Origin: Hylemonella sp. UBA2468
GTDB lineage: Bacteria; Pseudomonadota; Gammaproteobacteria; Burkholderiales; Burkholderiaceae_C
Reading direction: 5' to 3'
Assembly: GCA_002342165.1 (NCBI GenBank)
Contig: DDPM01000068.1
Span: forward strand, 1-6,225
Length of the DNA: 6,225 nucleotides
The notes under the pieces were generated by a model that made no database searches, had not been told where the DNA came from, and worked only from the letters and a program-made list of their open reading frames with translations. Shown here one piece after another: positions 1-5,436 of the stretch. The stretch's first letter is position 1; the number at the start of each line of letters is the position of its first letter. The translations under genes were made by a program, and so were the position numbers.

Positions 1-873
1 CATGGGCACATGGCGCACTAAATCGGCCGCAATTTCATGGCCCACACGCTCTTGCGCGGGTGTAAGTTCAAAGGGCAAGGCAGCCAGCAGCTGGGTGTGC
101 AAAGCGTCCCTATTTGAGTTTGATGAGTTTGACGAGGGAGCAATAGACGGCGCCCTAAAGGCATCACGCTCGCGCCGCGCCATGTGTTGCGACAACTGCT
201 GTGCCAACAACTCTTCGGCCTTGAGGCGCTGCCAAGCGGGGTGGGTGCGGTCCTCCAGCTCGTGCAATGCCGCGCCGGGCTCGGGGTGGTGCAGCACCTG
301 TAACGCCGTCCGCAGGCTGACCAATGTTTGTGGCTGCGGCTTCAAGGTGTTTTGCAATTGGGCCAAGGCATTGGGCGGCAGGGTTTCGGACACATCGGCA
401 CGCCCCAAGCCCGCTAGCACCGCTTTGCGCAGATAGGGCTGCGGCAAGCCCGCCACCGTGGGGTACACGGGGGTGAGCGCTTTGGGCAGCTCGCCCGCAG
501 CGGCTTTGCAGGTGGGGTGCATCATGGTTTTACCCATAAACCCACCCTGCAGCTCGCCACGCGCCCTGAGCCTGGCGCCCACGGCATAGGCTTTTTGTTG
601 CGAGGGGTAAAAGTTAAAAAACCGCAGCACGCAGGTGTCCGAGCCATCGTCCAGCGTCACCAGCAGTTGGCGGCGCGGCCTAAAAGTGACCTCTTGGTGC
701 GTCACCACCCCCTCCACCTGCACCGTCATGCCGTCTCGCGCATCGGCCAAGCGGGTGATTCGGGTTTCGTCCTCGTAACGCAGCGGCAAGTGCAGCGCCA
801 AATCAATGTCGCGCTGCAGCCCCAGCTTTTGCAAGGCTTTCTGCGGAACCGATAGAGGCTTTGGGGCGGGCAT
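1..873 (-). CDS. recG: ATP-dependent DNA helicase RecG, N-terminal part (cut by window edge)
   Basis: RecG is a cytoplasmic superfamily 2 helicase that remodels stalled replication forks and Holliday junctions. The 291 codons seen are open from ATG at 873 to the left edge. Residues about 1-60 give the N-terminal segment with the typical LALHLPLRYEDET stretch (residues 25-37). The wedge/OB-fold follows, with the family-typical LRFFNF (83-88), MMHP (117-120) and LTPVYPT (133-139). HPAWQRLKAEELLAQQLS (211-228) is the conserved helix before the helicase core. The core begins at LPFELTPAQERV (266-277), and the window ends at HVPM, a few residues before the expected Walker A. A Ser/Asn-rich linker lies at 247-254. 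This ATG is the only usual start after an in-frame TAA, which is itself the stop of the upstream gene. The spacing to that gene is 15 bp, so co-transcription is likely. Full-length RecG is about 690-720 aa, so roughly 60% is missing. Assignment is by recognised motifs and is near certain. Confidence 0.95.
   Translation of the reverse strand, partial: MPAPKPLSVPQKALQKLGLQRDIDLALHLPLRYEDETRITRLADARDGMTVQVEGVVTHQEVTFRPRRQLLVTLDDGSDTCVLRFFNFYPSQQKAYAVGARLRARGELQGGFMGKTMMHPTCKAAAGELPKALTPVYPTVAGLPQPYLRKAVLAGLGRADVSETLPPNALAQLQNTLKPQPQTLVSLRTALQVLHHPEPGAALHELEDRTHPAWQRLKAEELLAQQLSQHMARRERDAFRAPSIAPSSNSSNSNRDALHTQLLAALPFELTPAQERVGHEIAADLVRHVPM
116..136 (-). repeat. Short 9-bp tandem repeat in the recG linker
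   Basis: GAGTTTGAT is followed directly by GAGTTTGAC and then GAG on the plus strand. On the recG strand this encodes the Ser-Ser-Asn repeats of residues about 247-253. It lies in the variable linker just before the helicase core, so length change in multiples of nine bases would keep the frame and probably the activity. Confidence 0.5.
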
Positions 874-888
874 GGGGCCTGCCCCTAA

Positions 889-1863
889 TTACTGCGGCTC
901 AATTTTGGCGTCGCGAATGGCTTTGGCCCATTTCACGCTCTCGCGCTGGGTGCGCTGGCCCAAGGCCTCAGGTGTGCCGGGCTCCACCGCAAAACCAATG
1001 GCGGCAAACTTGTCTTGGAGGTCTTTGGTGTTGGCTGCGGCGTTGATGGCGGCATTCAGTTTGGCAATGGCCTCAGGGGGCGTGCCCGCGGGCGCAAAAA
1101 ACGCAAAGTAGGCAATCAGCTCGTAATCTTTCAGGCCCAAAGCCTCATTGACGGTGGGCAGCTCGGGTATGGCGGCAGAGCGTTTGGTGGACGTGACGGC
1201 CAGTCCGCGGATTTTTCCGGCCTTGACTTGCGGCAGCGTCACCGCAAAGTCGGCGCTGAACATCATGACCTGACCGCCCAGCAAATCGGTCATGGCCGCA
1301 GGACCGCTTTTATACGGCACATGAGTCATTTGGATTCCCGCCATGGTGGCCAACATTTCAGATGAGACCAGCTGCGAGGTGCTGGCGCTGGCAAAGGTCA
1401 CTTCATTGGGTTTGGACTTGGCCAAGTCCACAAATTCCCGCAGAGTTTTCGCGGGCACGTCGTTGTTGACGGCCACGATCAGCGGCACCGAGCCCAAGTA
1501 GCCCACAGGCGCAAACGCCGTGTCTTGGTCGTAGGGCAGCTTTTTCATCAGACTTTTAAGGGCGGCGTTGGTGCTGTTGGTGCCAATGAGCAGGGTGTAG
1601 CCATCGGCAGGCGCTTTGGCCACGGCGTCGGCGCCCAGCATGCCGTTCACCCCTGCACGGTTTTCCACCACGATGGGCTGGCCCAAGGTTTCGGACATCT
1701 TGGCCGCAAAAGCCCGCCCAATTTGGTCGGTGGCGCTGCCCGCCGCAAACGGCACGATGGCTTTGATGGGCTTGTTGGGGTAGGTTTGTGCGTGGGCTGA
1801 ACCCCACAACCACAGTGCCCATGCAGTCGCGGCCACCAGTAGAGATAAAAATTGACGCCTCAT
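889..1863 (-). CDS. Bug/TctC-family periplasmic solute-binding protein (tripartite tricarboxylate transporter type)
   Basis: This 324-aa protein is a Bug-family extracytoplasmic receptor. The family binds small carboxylates, amino acids or aromatic acids in the periplasm, usually for a TctAB-type permease. The start is ATG at 1863, because AAGGAGG sits 5 nt upstream and a clean signal peptide follows: MRR, a hydrophobic core at 5-20 and an AHA cut before Q26. The mature protein opens with YPNKPIK (28-34) and the ligand-loop motif PFAAGSATDQIGR (38-50), in which D46 is the expected ligand-side Asp. VENRAG (66-71) and THVPYKSGPAAMTDLLGGQV (180-199) are further family hallmarks. Length matches the family norm of about 320-330 aa. 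No tctA or tctB is nearby, so it looks like an orphan Bug, as is common in Betaproteobacteria. It is divergent from the Mo-hydroxylase genes and only 15 bp upstream of recG. The ligand cannot be read from sequence; the link to the hydroxylase is inference. Confidence 0.93.
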   Translation of the reverse strand: MRRQFLSLLVAATAWALWLWGSAHAQTYPNKPIKAIVPFAAGSATDQIGRAFAAKMSETLGQPIVVENRAGVNGMLGADAVAKAPADGYTLLIGTNSTNAALKSLMKKLPYDQDTAFAPVGYLGSVPLIVAVNNDVPAKTLREFVDLAKSKPNEVTFASASTSQLVSSEMLATMAGIQMTHVPYKSGPAAMTDLLGGQVMMFSADFAVTLPQVKAGKIRGLAVTSTKRSAAIPELPTVNEALGLKDYELIAYFAFFAPAGTPPEAIAKLNAAINAAANTKDLQDKFAAIGFAVEPGTPEALGQRTQRESVKWAKAIRDAKIEPQ

Positions 1864-1866
1864 CTC

Positions 1867-1873
1867 AGCCTCC
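1867..1873 (-). promoter_or_regulatory. Ribosome binding site of the first Bug gene
   Basis: Read on the minus strand, AAGGAGG (about 1875-1869) precedes the ATG at 1863 with a 5-nt spacer. It decides in favour of this start over the in-frame ATG at 1947, which would add 28 residues ahead of a complete signal peptide and lie across the divergent promoter region. Confidence 0.7.
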
Positions 1874-1887
1874 TTAATTGGTCTCAA

Positions 1888-1906
1888 AATGATCAGAGGG
1901 ATCATT
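1888..1906. promoter_or_regulatory. Putative operator: inverted repeat AATGATC-N5-GATCATT
   Basis: A perfect 7-bp inverted repeat with a 5-bp spacer (AGAGG) lies 25 bp from the Bug start codon. Its right arm overlaps the candidate minus-strand -10 box CATAAT at 1904-1909. Dyads of this size between divergent catabolic genes are commonly sites for dimeric regulators such as GntR/FCD, LysR or IclR types. Which regulator is involved cannot be told, as no regulator gene is in the window. The dyad is seen directly; its operator role is inference. Confidence 0.45.
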
Positions 1907-1975
1907 ATGGCGGTCGTTCCTCCCTGCAGATGTGCTGCGCATATCATTCCGAAACTCTAAAGCCGAGGATCTGAC

Positions 1976-2437
1976 ATGGAGCTGATGATCAATGGGGCCA
2001 AGCGCACCAGCGCCTACCCCGCCAATGGCATGGCAATTTTTGCCTTGCGAAATGAATTGAACCTGAAAGGCGTTCGTATGGGCTGTGGCGAGGGGCACTG
2101 TGGCTCCTGCACAGTACTGATCGATGGCGTGCCCACCACCAGCTGCAACCTGCCTTTGGAGGCGCTGGCTGGCAAACGCGTCACCACGCCGGAAGGCGTG
2201 GGCACCTTGGAGCAACCTCACCCGGTTCAAGCCGCGTTGCTGGAAGAGCAGCCGGGCCAATGCGGTTTTTGCCTCAGTGGCATTTTGATGAGCGCGGTGG
2301 CGCTGGTGGACAGTGGCCGAGCTGTGTCAGAAGACGATGTGCGCGCGGCTTTGGATGCACACCTGTGCCGCTGCGGAAGCCAGCCCCGCGTCATCAAGGC
2401 CGTGATGGCCGCTGTTAAGAAGGTCAAAACTGTATGA
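1976..2437 (+). CDS. (2Fe-2S)-binding small subunit of a xanthine-oxidase-family molybdenum hydroxylase
   Basis: This 153-aa protein is the iron-sulfur electron-transfer subunit of a molybdenum hydroxylase, of the IorA/NicA/CoxS type. The N-terminal plant-ferredoxin fold (about 1-75) carries cluster ligands C37, C42, C45 and C57 in the pattern CGEGHCGSC then C. The C-terminal four-helix domain (about 76-150) carries the second cluster with C96, C99, C131 and C133, in QCGFC and CRCG. Q95, just before the first cysteine of that pair, is the conserved residue that contacts the molybdopterin cofactor in the family. All eight cysteines are present and the length is typical (150-170 aa), so the subunit looks intact. 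The ATG at 1976 has GAGG (1965-1968) upstream. No export signal is seen. Its stop overlaps the large-subunit start as ATGA, which implies translational coupling and fixed stoichiometry. The reaction served is hydroxylation with water-derived oxygen; the substrate is unknown. Confidence 0.93.
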   Translation: MELMINGAKRTSAYPANGMAIFALRNELNLKGVRMGCGEGHCGSCTVLIDGVPTTSCNLPLEALAGKRVTTPEGVGTLEQPHPVQAALLEEQPGQCGFCLSGILMSAVALVDSGRAVSEDDVRAALDAHLCRCGSQPRVIKAVMAAVKKVKTV

Positions 2438-4596
2438 GCACCGTGATGTTGGCGCGAGGCTTTGTGAAAAACAGCCTCGATAAAAACCCAAACCTTGGGC
2501 AATGGCTTCATTTCAACCAGCCCCATAAGGTGACCTTGAGGGTGGGCAAGGTGGATTTTGGGCAGGGCATTTCGACGGCGCTGGCACAAATAGCGGCGGA
2601 TGAACTGGACGTGGCGCTCGATCAAATCGTGCATGCGCCCATCAATACCCAAGACAGTCCGGACGAAGGGGTCACCTCGGGCAGCTTCTCCATTGAACAT
2701 TGCGGCTCGGCAGTGCGCATGGCGTGCGCCACATTGCGTGCTGTGGCGGTGGCGCGGTTTTGTGCCGCCCGTGGGGTGGCCCCCGAATCGGTCACGGTTC
2801 AAGCGGGCGTTTTAAGTTCAGCCCAAACCAGCCAACCCATGACCTACTGGGATTTGCATTTGGACGATCAGGCTCTCGAGCCTGTGCTGCAAGACGCCCT
2901 TGTGAAGCCGCCAGCCCAACACCGCCTGGTGGGCGCGGCGATCCCCCGAGTCGACTTGGCCAAAAAGTTGTTTGGGGGACCAAGTTTTATTCAGGACTTG
3001 GACCTTCCAGACATGCACCACTGCCGCATCTTGCGCGCGCCCAACCGGGCCGGCCGAATGGTGAGCATCGATGAGGCGAGCTTTTACAAAAAGTTTCCGG
3101 ACGTGGAAATTTTGCGTGACGGGTCATTTACCGGCGTGCTGGCTCAGCGCGAGGACCAAGCCGTTTTGGCCATTGCGCATTTGCAAAATCTCGTGACATG
3201 GCATTTGCCCGCCACCTTGCCCAATGCCTCGGATTTGCACACCTTTTTAACCACCACACCCAGCGAGAAGCGCGTGGTGGATGAGGTGGTGGCACAAGAG
3301 CCACGCAAGCCCAGCGCCACCCATGTGGAGGCCTGGTACCAGCGCCCGTACATTTCTCACGCCTCCATTGGCCCATCCTGTGCGCTGGCGCAATGGACCG
3401 ACCACAAGCTTGAAATCTGGTCGCACAGCCAAGGCATTTACAACTTGAAGTCGGACATTGAGGTGTTTTTGAAGCGCGAATTTCCGGAAGGTGGCGCGCC
3501 GCAGGTGCTGATTCACCATGTGGAGGGCGCTGGTTGCTATGGGCACAACCCCGCGGATGATGTGGCGTTTGACGCGGCCTTGTTGGCCAGACTGGCCCAG
3601 GGGCGGCTTATCCGGCTGTTATGGAGCCGTGCCGATGAATTGCGTTGCGGACCTTCAGGCTCGGCGCACTTGGTCAAGCTGGAAGCGGACCTGACCAAGG
3701 ATGGCTGCATTGACAACTGGACCCACACCATTTGGTCCAACGGGTATACCGCCCGCCCGGGGCGGTCTGCGCCTGGAAGCTTGTCTTTTGTGGCGGCGGC
3801 AGAACTTGCCCACCCCTTTGAGACGCCGGTGTCTTTGGATCCGCCCATGTCCGCGGGCGGGGGGGGCGACAGAAACGCCATTCCCTTGTACGACCTGCCC
3901 AACTACAAAGTGGTTTACAACCGACTGCTGGAAATGCCTATCCGAACCTCCGCCATCCGGGCGTTGGGGGGCTATGCCAATGTGTGGGCCATCGAGAGTT
4001 TTATGGACGAGTTGGCTCTGTCAGCCCAACAAGACCCAGTGGCCTTCAGGCTCAAACACCTGAGTGATGCCCGTGCCCGAGCCGTGATTCAAAAGGCGGT
4101 GGAGCAAGCCCCTTGGTGGCACGACCGCTCGCAGGATGAAGAGGGCGTGGGCCGAGGGTTTGCCTATGCCCGCTATAAAAACACAGGTGCATGGTGCGCG
4201 GTGGCGGTGCGCATTTTGGCGGGCACCAGCGTTCGGGTGACCGACATTTCGGTGGCGGCCGATGTGGGCCTGGTCATCAACCCCGACGGCGTCAAAAGCC
4301 AACTGGAGGGGGGCGCGGTGCAAAGCTGCAGTTGGACGCTCAAAGAAGAGCTGATGTTCACCAACGAGGCCCTCACGACCAGCAGTTGGGAGGACTACCC
4401 GATCTTGAAGTTTTCAGAGGCGCCGGCGGTGAACGTGGCCCTGATCAATCAGCCCAACGAACCTTCGGTGGGTGCTGGGGAGGCCACACAAGGCCCCACA
4501 GCTGCAGCCATTGGCAATGCGGTTTACAACGCGTTGGGGATTCGGGTCAGAACACTGCCACTCAACATGGACAACATTTTGAAATCAAGTGGATAA
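2434..4596 (+). CDS. Molybdopterin-binding large subunit of a two-subunit xanthine-oxidase-family hydroxylase (IorB-like)
   Basis: This 720-aa catalytic subunit would bind the molybdenum cofactor and hydroxylate a carbon next to a ring nitrogen or an aldehyde group. Motifs in order: FGQGISTALAQIAADELDV (42-60), with Q44 as the expected Mo-site Gln; DEGVTSGSFSIE (77-88); PRVDLAKKLFGG (171-182); EGAGCYGHNPADDVAFDAALLA (364-385), a signature of the IorB-like branch; GGGGDRNAIPLYDLPN (475-490); and AIRALGGYANVWAIESFMDELA (507-528). Near the C-terminus comes SVGAGEATQGPTAAAIGNAV (678-697), with E683 as the catalytic base glutamate. Length (about 700-750 aa) is normal for the soluble branch. No twin-arginine signal and no cytochrome c CXXCH motif are present, unlike many IorB or the longer NicB, so a cytoplasmic site is inferred. 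The start overlaps the preceding stop (ATGA), with AGAAGG (2418-2423) 10 nt upstream. The 3' end overlaps the convergent hydrolase by 12 bp. Gly codons 475-478 include a G8 run. Alternatives are nicotinate, quinoline/isoquinoline or aldehyde dehydrogenases; substrate is not decidable here. Confidence 0.92.
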   Translation: MSTVMLARGFVKNSLDKNPNLGQWLHFNQPHKVTLRVGKVDFGQGISTALAQIAADELDVALDQIVHAPINTQDSPDEGVTSGSFSIEHCGSAVRMACATLRAVAVARFCAARGVAPESVTVQAGVLSSAQTSQPMTYWDLHLDDQALEPVLQDALVKPPAQHRLVGAAIPRVDLAKKLFGGPSFIQDLDLPDMHHCRILRAPNRAGRMVSIDEASFYKKFPDVEILRDGSFTGVLAQREDQAVLAIAHLQNLVTWHLPATLPNASDLHTFLTTTPSEKRVVDEVVAQEPRKPSATHVEAWYQRPYISHASIGPSCALAQWTDHKLEIWSHSQGIYNLKSDIEVFLKREFPEGGAPQVLIHHVEGAGCYGHNPADDVAFDAALLARLAQGRLIRLLWSRADELRCGPSGSAHLVKLEADLTKDGCIDNWTHTIWSNGYTARPGRSAPGSLSFVAAAELAHPFETPVSLDPPMSAGGGGDRNAIPLYDLPNYKVVYNRLLEMPIRTSAIRALGGYANVWAIESFMDELALSAQQDPVAFRLKHLSDARARAVIQKAVEQAPWWHDRSQDEEGVGRGFAYARYKNTGAWCAVAVRILAGTSVRVTDISVAADVGLVINPDGVKSQLEGGAVQSCSWTLKEELMFTNEALTTSSWEDYPILKFSEAPAVNVALINQPNEPSVGAGEATQGPTAAAIGNAVYNALGIRVRTLPLNMDNILKSSG

Positions 4597-5436
4597 AAAT
4601 TCTGCGACCTTTTGGGCATAAAGGCTGGGCACCTCCACCTCAGGCAAATGCCCTACACCGGCCAAAATGTCCAGGCGGCCTTGGCTGAGTTGGGGCAGAA
4701 GCAAGTCGGCGTTTTCCTCGCGCGGGTTGATGCGGTCTTCACTGCCTTGCAGCATCAGCACGGGCATGTTCATGTGGTGAGCGTGGTCCGGACTAAAAAA
4801 CTTGCTTAAGCGAAACGCCACCGCACGAGCCAGTCCTTCGGCTTGAATGCCTCGGCTCATTTCCACCAGCATGGCTCGCACTTCATGGGGCGTGGCCGCC
4901 CCCACCATGTGGTCAACACCCGCATCACCATATTGGTAGCTGCCCTGCTCAGCACGCCGAAGTCTGGCCTCAAAGCTATGACGCCTGTCCAGCGGCAATT
5001 TTTTTTGGCCCACGCCCGTGCCAGTCAGCATCAAATGGCTGACACGATACGGAAAATGAATGGCAAAGGCTTGCGCCACAGCGGACCCAAATGAGTTGCC
5101 CGCCAGCGCCACACGTTCCAGACCCAGGGCATCCAGAAAATCTGCTACGGCCTGCGCGTAATCCATATCATCGGGGGCGCGGGTCAACAAGTTGTCGCTC
5201 AGCCAGTAGCCGGGGGCATTCCAAGCCACGACACGGAGTGTTGTGCTCAGGCTGTCAAAAGCCCAGCGAAAGTAGGCCGAATGGGCGCCAATGCCATGGA
5301 GTAGGACGATGGCGGGTGCGCCCTCAGGGCCCGCGGCACGATACGATAGACGGTCCCCGAGGTAACGATGGCGCGCTGCTGAGGGAACGCGAACCAACGC
5401 CGTTTCGGGCAAAACAGGAGGCTTGAATTGAATCAC
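4585..5436 (-). CDS. Alpha/beta-fold hydrolase
   Basis: This 283-aa soluble alpha/beta hydrolase has a full catalytic set. The oxyanion-side HG motif is LLHGIGAHS (45-53). The nucleophile elbow is GNSFGS (113-118) with S115. The likely acid is D234 in GSEDRINP, and the histidine is H263 in VGHLPEVE. A GNS elbow with a G-x-x-DRxxP acid loop is reminiscent of meta-cleavage-product (C-C) hydrolases such as BphD/MhpC, but ester or amide cleavage (for example a NicD-like deformylase) is equally possible. No signal peptide is seen. The start is uncertain. An in-frame TAA lies 12 nt upstream of the GTG at 5436-5434, and no ATG occurs before residue 91, so GTG is the best start, but only an overly close AAGG precedes it. 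TTG codons at residues 9 and 14 are alternatives. Codons 145-146 (Lys-Lys) lie in an A8 run. Its 3' end overlaps the Mo large subunit, and its 5' end overlaps the divergent Bug gene. Confidence 0.88.
   Translation of the reverse strand: MIQFKPPVLPETALVRVPSAARHRYLGDRLSYRAAGPEGAPAIVLLHGIGAHSAYFRWAFDSLSTTLRVVAWNAPGYWLSDNLLTRAPDDMDYAQAVADFLDALGLERVALAGNSFGSAVAQAFAIHFPYRVSHLMLTGTGVGQKKLPLDRRHSFEARLRRAEQGSYQYGDAGVDHMVGAATPHEVRAMLVEMSRGIQAEGLARAVAFRLSKFFSPDHAHHMNMPVLMLQGSEDRINPREENADLLLPQLSQGRLDILAGVGHLPEVEVPSLYAQKVAEFLST
5416..5430 (+). promoter_or_regulatory. Strong ribosome binding site deciding a TTG start
   Basis: AGGAGG at 5416-5421 is followed by six bases and then TTG at 5428. This sets the start of the second Bug gene, for which no upstream or nearby ATG or GTG gives a complete signal peptide. 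The site lies inside the coding sequence of the divergent hydrolase, where its complement encodes part of codons 5-7 (Lys-Pro-Pro). Confidence 0.75.

Larger units (their letters stand above)
1864..1975. promoter_or_regulatory. Divergent intergenic promoter region between the Bug gene and the Mo-hydroxylase operon
   Basis: This 112-bp gap is the only substantial non-coding stretch and must hold the promoters of both divergent units. It contains an inverted repeat at 1888-1906 and a further copy of its half-site at 1943-1948. Candidate -10 boxes are CATAAT read on the minus strand (1909-1904) for the Bug gene and TATCAT on the plus strand (1942-1947) for the hydroxylase operon. I see no convincing -35 box for either, which would fit activator-dependent promoters, but the -10 assignments are weak. 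Confidence 0.6.

Noticed and set aside
2..436. Open frame on the plus strand
   Set aside because: It is antisense to recG, which reads without interruption and has clear family motifs; the plus-strand peptide shows no recognisable domain.
874..885. GC palindrome as a terminator of the Bug gene
   Set aside because: The loop would be only two bases, no T-run follows, and the recG start codon is immediately adjacent.
1864..1947. Longer start for the first Bug protein at 1947, adding 28 residues
   Set aside because: The added residues precede a complete signal peptide and cross the divergent promoter, while ATG 1863 has an ideal ribosome binding site.
2227..2802. 191-codon minus-strand open frame
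   Set aside because: It is antisense to both Mo-hydroxylase subunits, whose motifs are intact; no domain is recognised in it.
4191..4688. 165-codon plus-strand open frame
   Set aside because: It is a shifted frame over the Mo large subunit and then antisense to the hydrolase; low-complexity Gly/Gln/Arg composition is typical of shadow frames in GC-rich DNA.
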